Origin: Eggerthellaceae bacterium UBA5808
Lineage (GTDB): Bacteria; Actinomycetota; Coriobacteriia; Coriobacteriales; Eggerthellaceae
Assembly (NCBI GenBank): GCA_002417975.1
Contig: DIDE01000113.1
Coordinates: forward strand, 1-24,643
DNA: 24,643 bases
Direction of reading: 5' to 3'
This document shows positions 8,335 through 15,944 of the stretch, piece by piece. The position numbers and the translations under genes are program-made. How positions within the stretch are numbered: position 1 is the stretch's first letter; every line of letters starts with the position of its first letter. The notes beneath the pieces are model-generated. The model was not told the origin of the DNA and ran no database searches. It was given only the letters and a program-made list of their open reading frames with translations.

Positions 8335-9294
8335 CTATTTTGAAGTTTCGACAGTACCCGGGGTGAACGCAGGAATATAACCGTTAGCTTCTACAACGTC
8401 ATACCCTTTTTGCGAGAATACATAGTTGATAAAGGCCTGCTCAGAATCGGTTGGCGTTCCTTTTCCTACAAACATAACGGGGCGCTGAATGGTATACGAT
8501 CCGTCTTTAATCGTGTCAACAGTCGGCTCTACTCCGTTGACTTTGAACGCATGAAGGACGGCACCAGATTTATTTGCTTTCGTGTAAGCTCCGTAGCCAG
8601 CATAACCAATTGCCCAGGGATTATTCGCAATATTCGTAGCAAGCTCGGTCATTGATGCTGATTGCGTTGCAGACGATGTTACTTCTTTATCGCCCATAAT
8701 CGTTTTCTGGAATACTTCGTAAGCGCCACCTGATAGGTCGCGGATATAGACCTGAATTTTCTGATCGGGCAACGAAGGATCGACTTGATTCCACGTGGTA
8801 AGGTCGCCATCGAATATCGCCCGAATCGTATCCGTATCAAGATTGTCAACGATATCACACAGCGGATTTTGCGCATTGACCGATACCGTTAGGGCATCTT
8901 TTGCAACTTGGTATTCGGTGTAGTCGCCAAGCGTTTGCTTTTCGGAATCGCTCAGCGTGCGAGCGACCATGCCGTAGTCGCAGGTACCATCTTTGAGAGC
9001 GCTCACGCCAACACCCGATCCACCAGGTGCGACATAAATTGAGACGTTATCTTTAGGGAACGAGCTATCAACTTTATCCCATGTTGCATTGGTGTCGGTA
9101 AACGACGATGCGAGCGACGACATAATAGGATAGAGCGAGGTCGATCCGCAAAACATAATGTTTGATTTGAATCCGTCCGAAGCATTCTGGCTTGTGCTTG
9201 ATTGCGTCGTTGACGTCGAAGAGCATGCGCCAAGCACGCATACACACATAAGCGCGGCGCAGAGCGTCGCAACAAGGATACGGAACTTTTTCAT
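8335..9294 (-). CDS. pstS: Phosphate-binding lipoprotein PstS
   Basis: 319 residues. The ATG at 9294 has AAAGGA eight bases upstream on the minus strand; a longer frame starting at 9387 adds residues unlike a signal peptide and is rejected. The signal peptide MKKFRILVATLCAALMCVCV ends in lipobox LGAC (Cys24). Phosphate-contacting signatures are visible: GSTSLYPIM near residue 57, APGGSGVGVSALKDG near 97, and ARTLSDSEK. It captures phosphate outside the membrane for PstCAB. First gene of the operon, so the palindrome-rich upstream region is the place for phosphate control. Confidence 0.96.
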   Translation of the reverse strand: MKKFRILVATLCAALMCVCVLGACSSTSTTQSSTSQNASDGFKSNIMFCGSTSLYPIMSSLASSFTDTNATWDKVDSSFPKDNVSIYVAPGGSGVGVSALKDGTCDYGMVARTLSDSEKQTLGDYTEYQVAKDALTVSVNAQNPLCDIVDNLDTDTIRAIFDGDLTTWNQVDPSLPDQKIQVYIRDLSGGAYEVFQKTIMGDKEVTSSATQSASMTELATNIANNPWAIGYAGYGAYTKANKSGAVLHAFKVNGVEPTVDTIKDGSYTIQRPVMFVGKGTPTDSEQAFINYVFSQKGYDVVEANGYIPAFTPGTVETSK

Positions 9295-9312
9295 TGATAA
9301 TCCTTTCATTGT

Positions 9313-9354
9313 ATTCGCACATAGGGCTATGTAAGCCAATGCATACGTGCGAAA
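9313..9354 (-). promoter_or_regulatory. Nested inverted repeats in the pstS leader
   Basis: Nineteen bases upstream of the pstS start are two overlapping inverted repeats: TTCGCAC (9314-9320) with GTGCGAA (9347-9353), and inside it ACATAG-GG-CTATGT (9319-9332). On the minus strand TATATT (9353-9358) is a possible -10 at the edge of the structure, without a convincing -35, as is common for activator-dependent pst promoters. Either an operator or a leader RNA hairpin would fit. No clear repeated PHO-box was recognised. Confidence 0.4.
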
Positions 9355-9647
9355 TATACCTAATGATCGGAGGGGATTATTGGGCATTATTTAACATGAA
9401 GTTGCTCAAGATGGCTCTATGTACACACTACTCGTTGCACAGAAGTAACGTGTACATGCTCGTATATACGAGACCATGCAGAACTATGAATGCTTATGCA
9501 GAAGTAGAAATGCCCTAAATGGGAGGATTTAGAACTATAGCACCGTGGCTTTACGCAGAATTTAAAACCGTGGTAATGATGTGCCGCTTATTGTAGCAGA
9601 TTGCTCGTGCTGTTTCATGGGTTGCATTGGGAGATGTACTAGACAGC

Positions 9648-9676
9648 GAAAACCTTAACAAATTGTTAAGGTTTTC
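9648..9676. terminator. Perfect 29-base palindrome, probable bidirectional terminator
   Basis: The arms GAAAACCTTAACAA and TTGTTAAGGTTTTC pair over 14 bases with one central base. It has the A-run, stem, T-run shape of a bidirectional intrinsic terminator (8-10 bp usable stem, TTTT tail) and lies 54 bases past the stop of the minus-strand gene at 9730. The stem is AT-rich, so an operator is an alternative. Confidence 0.55.
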
Positions 9677-9729
9677 ACAGATACAGTTTTTAATGTAAGC
9701 GCTTTCTATAAAATGCTTTTTGACGGTAG

Positions 9730-11391
9730 CTATTCTTGGATAAAGGAACCAAACATATTTTTAAATACAGCCATAAGACGATCTTCAAATGAAGTATCTT
9801 GAGCTTTTGTTTCCTCTGATTTACTAGAAGAATTAGGCGCAGAAACACCGTCAACTATATAGACGAATTGCACTGCAGCAACATTTGTATTATCAGAAAC
9901 AACAAACGAATGATTCTTGAAATCTTTACCTAAACTTTCATCTATTCGTTCTTGAGCTTTTTCTATAATCTGACTATCTAGATTTTTCGTAGCAGCAGCA
10001 AGAGAGGAGAGACCGCTATTCAGCTCATTTGATCCAGCAGAAAGCGTTTCTGCTCCACTTGCAAGTTGCGTAGAACCATCAGCTGCCGATCCTACTGACG
10101 TAATATACGTGTTGAGCCCTTCGTCAAATTCATTTGTCGAACTATTAAGCGTGGATAGACCACTGTCTAATGTAGCAGCTCCCGCCGAAAGATCCGACAA
10201 ACCATCAGCTGTTCCCGAAAGCGCTTTATATGCTCCAGCATCGCCACTTGCCTCCGCAAGCGCCTGAACTGCTTGATTAATTTGAGCCAAAGTATCTGCG
10301 CTTACAGAACCTTTTGCTGCTTCAGCCGCAGCCGTCGCCATTGCGGTGCTATACGCTGCTTTTGCTGATTCCAATGATTCAGCACCCGAACGATATTCTT
10401 CCGAAGACGCATTAATGCTCGATTGCGCACCAGCAATTGAGCTAGAAAGTTCCGATCCGCCTTCAGCAGCTTGCGCTATACCATCGCTAAGGCTGCTCCA
10501 TCCTTTAGACAACGCTGGCCCATTTGCATCTATTTCATTAAGCCCAGATGCAAGATTTTCAGCCCCTTCAGAAAGGCTCGATGTTCCAGATTGCAAAGAG
10601 CTAGAACCTTGTGATGCCGAAAGTATTGCATCTTCGAGTACGCCAGTACTCGAAGAAAGCTCCGATGTATTTTGCTTCGAAAGATCAACTGATAAAGAAA
10701 GTGGTAAAGCCCCTATCTGCAATCCACTATAACTAAAGTTCGTAGCATCTCCGACTACTTTGAAATGCATCGTCTCGCCAGGCAGGCCCAATGCAGTTAC
10801 TGTCGTCGTTGATCCAGAACTTTGTGTAGTCGTGTCACCTGCATCTTTGATAACAAACTTGTCGTTGTCAAAAGAAGTTTCGGCTTGCACTATATAGCTT
10901 TTTGCAAAATCCGAATTTTCTTTTCCGGTAATAGTTACATCAATAGCAAGTTCTCCACTTGCACCCGAAAGTTCATTGGCATCTACGCTGTTTCCATCAA
11001 GAGAGTAATTCACACTCACATCCCAGGGCAAAGCAGTGTCTGAAGACATATTCCCTTGATAATAAAACGCTTTTCCACCCTCAAGATTAATAGCAACAGA
11101 GCCATCATTTTGCTCCAATGTTTGACTATCCGTCAGGTTTATCACATTTTCGTAATTCGCAGGATCATTCACCGTCGTATCATTATTTGAATGAAAGTAA
11201 TTAACTACGTACACGCCATTGGCACTACCAGATGCATCTGCTTTTGCATATACAATTTCGTTTTTCGCTGTATCGTTCGAAGCATATGCTGCTGAAGGCA
11301 GTACTAGAAGCGCGAACGAGACCAATACAGCTACCAGCATTTGAATCAAATGCAAACTTCGTTGGGATATAGTATTTTCAGTTATATTCAT
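9730..11391 (-). CDS. Secreted heptad-repeat (YhgE/Pip-like) protein, MMPL partner
   Basis: 553 residues from ATG at 11391, with GGAGG nine bases upstream; an in-frame ATG at 11406 overlaps that ribosome site and is rejected. A signal peptide ends at AYA (residue 37). Residues 40-230 are a beta-rich region with no motif I recognise. Residues 235-470 carry many LxxG-type heptads (LQSGTSSLSEGAENLASGL, LSAGAATLDSGLSTL, LASGAETLSAGSNEL), as in the X-X-X-L-X-G-X-X repeats of YhgE/Pip proteins, likely a long coiled coil. The C-terminus (FEDRLMAVFKNMFGSFIQE) has no membrane span, unlike YhgE. It is 38 bases downstream of the MMPL gene, so it is probably an extracytoplasmic accessory of that transporter. 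Confidence 0.75.
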   Translation of the reverse strand: MNITENTISQRSLHLIQMLVAVLVSFALLVLPSAAYASNDTAKNEIVYAKADASGSANGVYVVNYFHSNNDTTVNDPANYENVINLTDSQTLEQNDGSVAINLEGGKAFYYQGNMSSDTALPWDVSVNYSLDGNSVDANELSGASGELAIDVTITGKENSDFAKSYIVQAETSFDNDKFVIKDAGDTTTQSSGSTTTVTALGLPGETMHFKVVGDATNFSYSGLQIGALPLSLSVDLSKQNTSELSSSTGVLEDAILSASQGSSSLQSGTSSLSEGAENLASGLNEIDANGPALSKGWSSLSDGIAQAAEGGSELSSSIAGAQSSINASSEEYRSGAESLESAKAAYSTAMATAAAEAAKGSVSADTLAQINQAVQALAEASGDAGAYKALSGTADGLSDLSAGAATLDSGLSTLNSSTNEFDEGLNTYITSVGSAADGSTQLASGAETLSAGSNELNSGLSSLAAATKNLDSQIIEKAQERIDESLGKDFKNHSFVVSDNTNVAAVQFVYIVDGVSAPNSSSKSEETKAQDTSFEDRLMAVFKNMFGSFIQE

Positions 11392-11429
11392 CAGACATGC
11401 CTCCATATCGGGATAATGCTTCCCTATTT

Positions 11430-13550
11430 CTATGCGTCGGATTTCGAAAGCTTCTCAGCAGAATTCGTTTTGGTTGGTTTAAAAAAATCTAATCGTCGCG
11501 ACGTCTTATCAATTACTCGATCAAAAAGAACGAGTAAGGTCGGCAGAACAGCAAAAATAATTACATCAGCAATAAAAATTCCGCGACAAATAAGTATGCC
11601 AAGCTGCTGGTCAATTGGACACGCGCTTACAAAATAAACGCCGAGCGTAGCAAGCATAAGTATCCCCGACGAGGTAAAAAGAGGCGTTGCTGCGCGCGCA
11701 ATAGATTCCATAGCAGCTTGCCTCGCTGGCATTTTCTTACGTACGCCAAGATACTCATGAACAAGAATGATTGCGTAATCTACTGCGGCACCAACTTGAA
11801 CGGCATCAACAACTAGATAGCCAATATAGTTTAGAGATGATCCCATAAAATAAGGCACAGAAAAATTAATCCAAATCGATGCCTCAATCGCAAGCAACAA
11901 AATCAAAGGCAACGAGAGAGATTGCAGCATAATAAGCAACACGATGCCAATTGCAACAGCAGAGGCTATTTTGACCGTAGGCGCATCACTCATAGCAACA
12001 TCTTTGACATCGCTTGTTGCAACACTTGTACCCGTAAGATAATAGGTATCGCCGTACTGTTCCGCGCAAATCGATCGAACTTCATTAACAAGTTCGTAGG
12101 CCTGATCGTTTTCCCCTGTTATACCAAGAGTAAGAACGATACGACTATAATCGCCCGAAATAAGAGACTTTGCAGCCGAACCAGTCACTTCAGTAGGAAT
12201 GGACGAACCGACCATAGTCGAATATGATGTCACCGATTTTGTTTCAGGCAAAGCTTTGAGATTAGCAACGATGGCATTTTCATTGTCCCATTCACCTTTT
12301 GGCACAAGTATTGCCCATGTTTCCGTTGCACCAAATTTTTCTTCAATGTACGCAGAGTCCTGCGATACTTGATTCTCACTCGAAAGCAAATCGTTGCTGC
12401 CAAAACTAAAATTCGTCATATCTTCTGCCGTAAAAGCAATGGGAGCAACAATAACAAGCACTACAAGTGCTGGCACACCAACGCGCATAGCTACACGCGA
12501 GAATCCCCGAGCCTTTCCCAATAACGATTTATGCGACAACTTTTCACAGGCACGACGCAGCACATACATAAGGCACGGCATAAGAAACATAATTGCAAAA
12601 AAGCTGATAAAGATTCCTTTTGCAAGCACGACACCCATATCGACACCGATAAGAAATCTCATGAGAACAAGCGATAAAAACCCGAAGAATGTAACGCATG
12701 CCGAGGCAAGAATGACGGGGAATGATTTGACCATCGTGGCAATCATCGCTTCAAATGGATCCGGTTCTGATCTGCTCATTTTTTCGAAATTAGTAAGGAG
12801 CACAATTGAATAGTCCATTGAGACAGCAAGCTGAAGCACCGCTACAACTAATTGAGTAGTCGACGAAACCTCACCCTGTACAATATTTGTTCCCATATTG
12901 ATAATAATTGCGATGCCTATAGCACCTAGGGCAATGATCGGATGAAGAAAACTCTTTGTCGCAAGCCCCATGAATAGCAGAACTACCGCAATCGCTATAA
13001 GCAAGATTTTGCTCATATCGCTATCGGCTACTGTGTCCACCTCGGCATTCGTTGGAGCATCACCATCAACTGCAGCAGTTGCACCATCGCATACCGAAGA
13101 TACTGTTGATTTCAATTCTTGGACTTGATCCGTCGTAAGTGTTTCATTAACAACAAGCTGAAATAGCCATCCATCATCGTCTTTCCACTCTGCGACCTTT
13201 TGCTCATCCTGCATCTCAAGTGGCACATAAGGATCAAGGCTATCGCCAAGCCATTTAGAGTCGATCACAAATCCAAGTTCGGCAAATTGTTTATCGAGTT
13301 CAGCTGCTTGTTCCTGGTCTATTCCAGTGACATATACTCTTGCATTGTCAACTTCCTCATCAAAGTTATCGTCCATAACATTAAGAGCAACAGTTGATGG
13401 ACTATCTTTTGGCAAGTAATCATTAAAACTTGTATTAACTTTAACTTGAGCAATACAGAATATATTAAACACGGCCATCACGACAAAAAACGTGATCACA
13501 GCTTTTCTGTGCTTCAGACAAAATCTGAATACCTTCTCAATTACTGGCAT
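11430..13550 (-). CDS. MMPL/RND family membrane transporter
   Basis: 706 residues from ATG at 13550 (GTGG precedes it; a TTG at 13565 is the alternative). It has the RND duplicated layout: helix 1 near residues 16-36, an exoplasmic domain with NTSFNDYLPKDSPS, a block of helices with the D-Y pair in QLAVSMDYSIVLL, a cytosolic stretch, a second exoplasmic domain around residues 400-530, and a second helix block with VGAAVDYAIILVHEY. The two D-Y pairs correspond to the proton-relay Asp-Tyr residues of MmpL-type exporters. Substrate unknown; lipid, drug or peptide export are possible. Divergent from tetR and followed by the heptad-repeat gene in one operon. Confidence 0.9.
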   Translation of the reverse strand: MPVIEKVFRFCLKHRKAVITFFVVMAVFNIFCIAQVKVNTSFNDYLPKDSPSTVALNVMDDNFDEEVDNARVYVTGIDQEQAAELDKQFAELGFVIDSKWLGDSLDPYVPLEMQDEQKVAEWKDDDGWLFQLVVNETLTTDQVQELKSTVSSVCDGATAAVDGDAPTNAEVDTVADSDMSKILLIAIAVVLLFMGLATKSFLHPIIALGAIGIAIIINMGTNIVQGEVSSTTQLVVAVLQLAVSMDYSIVLLTNFEKMSRSEPDPFEAMIATMVKSFPVILASACVTFFGFLSLVLMRFLIGVDMGVVLAKGIFISFFAIMFLMPCLMYVLRRACEKLSHKSLLGKARGFSRVAMRVGVPALVVLVIVAPIAFTAEDMTNFSFGSNDLLSSENQVSQDSAYIEEKFGATETWAILVPKGEWDNENAIVANLKALPETKSVTSYSTMVGSSIPTEVTGSAAKSLISGDYSRIVLTLGITGENDQAYELVNEVRSICAEQYGDTYYLTGTSVATSDVKDVAMSDAPTVKIASAVAIGIVLLIMLQSLSLPLILLLAIEASIWINFSVPYFMGSSLNYIGYLVVDAVQVGAAVDYAIILVHEYLGVRKKMPARQAAMESIARAATPLFTSSGILMLATLGVYFVSACPIDQQLGILICRGIFIADVIIFAVLPTLLVLFDRVIDKTSRRLDFFKPTKTNSAEKLSKSDA

Positions 13551-13712
13551 TTCACCACATTCCAACAGTTGTTGTTATTTAGACATCTGTTAGACTATGG
13601 AACTGCTTTAGGTATTTCAATCAGCAATTTTGATATGAAATGTCGACATTCCAACATTTCACAAACAAAGCGTTGGATTCTCAACAGAAATTTCATGACA
13701 GGAGGTAGTCCA
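13551..13712. promoter_or_regulatory. Divergent MMPL/tetR control region with repeated operator-like motifs
   Basis: This 162-base region separates the divergent MMPL gene and tetR. ACATTCCAACA occurs twice in the same orientation (13557-13567 and 13646-13656), and CATTTCAC also occurs twice (13548-13555 and 13655-13662). A perfect 12-base palindrome AATGTC/GACATT sits at 13639-13650, overlapping the second copy. GAAATG and CATTTC also face each other across 13637-13660. These are the best candidates for TetR operators; which is the true site cannot be decided by eye. Confidence 0.5.
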
Positions 13713-14294
13713 TTGAAGGGGACAAGAGGCATCGAAAAAAATAGGAACTCGCAAAGGTCAAAACAACTTTTAATAACAGCCTACGCGGAATTGCTCTCAG
13801 AAAAAGATGCCAAAAAGATCTCTGTAACTGATGTTACATCCCGTGCCGATCTCAATCGAAGCACATTTTATACGCATTTTGAGAATGTCGACGATCTGCT
13901 GCGTTGCATTCTCCACGATGTGTCTGAACAGGTTCTAGAAGTAGCGGACACAGCGAGCAAAGACTCCTTTATGGGCAATCCCGACCCTACGCTTAAGAAA
14001 GTTGCCGAGTACCTTCAGGCAAATCTCCCTGTTTACCGTAATCTCATGCAAGCACCACATGCCATAGCATTTCTTACGGATATGAAGCAGCAAATAGCTG
14101 ACAGGGTCATCGAAACGTGCGCGCCAACTGAACATACTACGCTTGATCTCCGTATTCCTATCGAATACATTACTGGAGGTATCGTCGATATATATGCATC
14201 ATGGCTATGTAACAGATATCAGGATGTTTCTCTTAATGACATCAACAACGCAGCAAGCAAGCTCATCCATGCCTCATGCCAAACATGGTTGTAA
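13713..14294 (+). CDS. TetR/AcrR family transcriptional regulator
   Basis: 193 residues from TTG at 13713, chosen because AGGAGG ends seven bases before it; the in-frame ATG at 13695 lies upstream of and inside that site. The N-terminal HTH is typical: LLITAYAELLSEKDAKKISV, TDVTSRADLNRSTFYTHFEN with the conserved TFY-x-HF, then VDDLLRCILHDV. The rest (residues 70-193) is a helical ligand domain ending DIYASWLCNRYQDVSLNDIN, as in TetR_C_7-like regulators. Divergent from the MMPL operon, so it is likely its repressor and self-repressor, lifted by a small-molecule ligand. Confidence 0.9.
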   Translation: MKGTRGIEKNRNSQRSKQLLITAYAELLSEKDAKKISVTDVTSRADLNRSTFYTHFENVDDLLRCILHDVSEQVLEVADTASKDSFMGNPDPTLKKVAEYLQANLPVYRNLMQAPHAIAFLTDMKQQIADRVIETCAPTEHTTLDLRIPIEYITGGIVDIYASWLCNRYQDVSLNDINNAASKLIHASCQTWL

Positions 14295-14389
14295 TGTACG
14301 GTGAACTTGGATGGCATAAAAAAGCCATCCCCCGAGCAGAGAACCTATATCGTCAGCATATTGAGAAGTTAGGAGAAATCAATGGCTAA
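14294..14389 (+). pseudogene. HigB/RelE-like toxin C-terminal remnant
   Basis: A 31-codon frame starts at ATG 14294 (overlapping the tetR stop as TAATG) and reads YGELGWHKKAIPRAENLYRQ, then HIEKLGEING. This resembles the C-terminal end of HigB-type toxins (G-F/W-x-KK-x-x-x-x-P-x-x-E), and it overlaps the following antitoxin start by eight bases, the usual toxin-antitoxin arrangement. The N-terminal two thirds of a toxin is missing; upstream is tetR. It is also crossed by the hairpin at 14309-14330. Short, so only suggestive. Confidence 0.4.
14309..14330 (+). repeat. Inverted repeat GGATGGC/GCCATCC after tetR
   Basis: Seven-base arms (14309-14315 and 14324-14330) enclose an A-rich eight-base loop, starting 14 bases after the tetR stop. 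A terminator hairpin for tetR is possible, but no T-run follows (CCCGAGCAG), and the arms also fall inside the toxin-like remnant. Confidence 0.35.
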
Positions 14390-14637
14390 TCTTAATAAAT
14401 ATTTGTGCAAACGCAACATCACTCATAAACAAATGGATCAAGCTCGTGCGTATACGCAAGCAACCATTGATGCGTATAATCTGCGCGAAGCTCGCAAAGC
14501 CTGTCATACGACACAAGTTCAGCTTGCCAAAGCAATGGGTGTTTCGCAGAACCGTGTATCACGCATATAGTATTCGGGCGCCCTTAGAGTCCCTATCTCG
14601 TCCTTATTGTGATGCTCGTTATAAATCTTCATGAACA
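14382..14637 (+). pseudogene. Broken XRE/HigA-like antitoxin
   Basis: ATG at 14382 has AGGAG eight bases upstream. 62 residues can be read; residues 35-62 are an XRE helix-turn-helix (LREARKACHTTQVQLAKAMG, VSQNRVSRI) that stops exactly where antitoxins normally continue as SRIE-x-G. In the next frame the expected continuation appears (APLESLSRPYCDARYKSS, stop at 14635-14637), matching the LxSLxxxYxxA pattern of HigA-type proteins. So a stop plus a frameshift have broken the gene. The intact HTH stub could still be made. Confidence 0.65.
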
Positions 14638-15813
14638 TAGATGCTGCTTTTGAGCATCGCTCACAACGGAAACATTGTGTACAAAATTCTTAGAGAGACA
14701 CGTAATCATTGCTTCATTCATCGACGGATTAGAAGAAAGGATCTGTTGTATTTCCGCTTCAAATCCATCAAGCGCACTAAGATCCAGCCAGGAATAATCT
14801 TGTACGTAATCAAGCTGCGCAAACGGATTCTCAGAAAACGGATGAGAGATATAAGGAAACCCGTGCTCGATATCATACTGACTTTGACGAGCGCCAAAAG
14901 CTGCACCGTTGTCAAAAAGTGGCGCCGCCGCTCTACATGCGCCCGTGTTGCTGTCTCTGATTAACCCAAAGTTATAGGTATGACGATCAGGATTAGACAT
15001 AAGATAGTCGCACACAATCATTTTATCGAGTGCTGCTGAAATATTTTTAACGCCTAAGGCGACGCAATCATCATGATACTGGTGGAAAAAGTCTTTCTCG
15101 CTATGGCCAAAATATGTATATACATCTTCAGCGGGAACAAGTTCTGTTTCGGTAGTAATACATGTTGGGCAACGCGACCATACTGCACCCTGATACGAAT
15201 CTGCGGTATACGTGACGTATTCATCGTCGGGTAGTAGGCGCGCGAGCATCTTTGAAGCAAGAATCTCTGAAAAGGGCTCGCGATTAGCACGGCCTGATCC
15301 AGCTTTTCTTAAGCAGTTGATTCCATCGCTATCTCGGAACCAGTGTTTATCGAGCTCACCTTGAGTTGACGCATCCGGCTGCGGGACAAATCCTGATGTA
15401 GCTGCTTGAGTTTTAGTCGACTTCATTGTTGATGGATAGCTGTTATCAAAGCAATTGAGTGCGTTCCAATCAAAGTCATACCCACAGGGACAAAACCAAT
15501 ATTGATCAGAGAGATTCAGACCTAAAGATTTAAACATCAGATCTATGGGAGATAGCGCATGACCTGCTACTTTATAGCTAGACATTGATGATCGAAAAGC
15601 GGGCATACATCTTTTTGAAATCCAACGCGTAAGCGCATAAGCATTAATCTGCCCAGGTCTTGAGTAAACCCCAAGTGGAGCCACGATTTCGTTATCAATA
15701 TGCTCAATATGAGTGACCACTTCTTTGCAGGCGTCGTATACAAAGTCACAGATTTTATTATTTTTACTCATCAAACTATACGATTGAACATCATTCGAAC
15801 GAGGATTGCTCAT
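14629..15813 (-). CDS. HipA-like protein kinase, stand-alone
   Basis: 394 residues from ATG at 15813, with AAAGG nine bases upstream; an ATG six bases earlier is too close to that site. The N-terminal half contains LSDQYWFCPCGYDFDWNALN, a segment seen in a clade of HipA-related proteins often annotated vaguely. The kinase part shows a likely ATP-binding Lys170 (GINCLRKAGS), catalytic SNPDRHTYNFGL (Asp276, Asn281) and metal-binding Asp301 in PLFDNGAAFG, the same order as HipA/CtkA Ser/Thr kinases. No intact HipB partner adjoins; the nearest HTH is the broken fragment on the opposite strand, whose 3' end overlaps this gene's end by nine bases. Target unknown. Confidence 0.8.
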   Translation of the reverse strand: MSNPRSNDVQSYSLMSKNNKICDFVYDACKEVVTHIEHIDNEIVAPLGVYSRPGQINAYALTRWISKRCMPAFRSSMSSYKVAGHALSPIDLMFKSLGLNLSDQYWFCPCGYDFDWNALNCFDNSYPSTMKSTKTQAATSGFVPQPDASTQGELDKHWFRDSDGINCLRKAGSGRANREPFSEILASKMLARLLPDDEYVTYTADSYQGAVWSRCPTCITTETELVPAEDVYTYFGHSEKDFFHQYHDDCVALGVKNISAALDKMIVCDYLMSNPDRHTYNFGLIRDSNTGACRAAAPLFDNGAAFGARQSQYDIEHGFPYISHPFSENPFAQLDYVQDYSWLDLSALDGFEAEIQQILSSNPSMNEAMITCLSKNFVHNVSVVSDAQKQHLCS

Positions 15814-15944
15814 GAGCATTCACCTTTGCTTTTAGCTCTAAGCTGGGAGTCTGTTCAGAAAGCGCGCATCCTGCGCGCCAGACAACCCTCACTTAGAAGT
15901 AACTGGCTTTTATTATATTTGTTGTGCATGTAATGCGCCTATAC

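Larger units (their letters stand above)
9295..9729. other. 435-bp non-coding region upstream of pstS
   Basis: No credible gene is found. It holds the pstS leader repeats, two further inverted repeats (ATGTACAC 9419-9426 with GTGTACAT 9450-9457; the perfect 14-mer CTCGTATATACGAG at 9459-9472), a direct repeat of ACCGTGG (near 9543 and 9568), and a long palindrome at 9648-9676. Since both flanking genes point left, it must contain the terminator of the heptad-repeat/MMPL operon and the pst promoter. Confidence 0.7.

Noticed and set aside
9355..9420. PHO-box search upstream of pstS
   Set aside because: No regularly spaced TTMACA-type repeats were found, so a PhoP site is not claimed.
9294..9518. 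74-codon plus-strand frame upstream of pstS
   Set aside because: It starts in the pstS ribosome-site region on the opposite strand, has no ribosome site, resembles nothing, and covers palindromic control DNA.
10346..10732. 128-codon plus-strand frame inside the heptad-repeat gene
   Set aside because: It is the antisense shadow of the repetitive Ser/Gly/Leu-rich coding region.
12394..12813. 139-codon plus-strand frame inside the MMPL gene
   Set aside because: Antisense shadow of a strongly supported transporter; composition and lack of ribosome site do not support it.
13557..13656. Possible small CRISPR or tandem-repeat array from ACATTCCAACA copies
   Set aside because: Only two copies 89 bases apart in a divergent promoter; operator sites explain them better.
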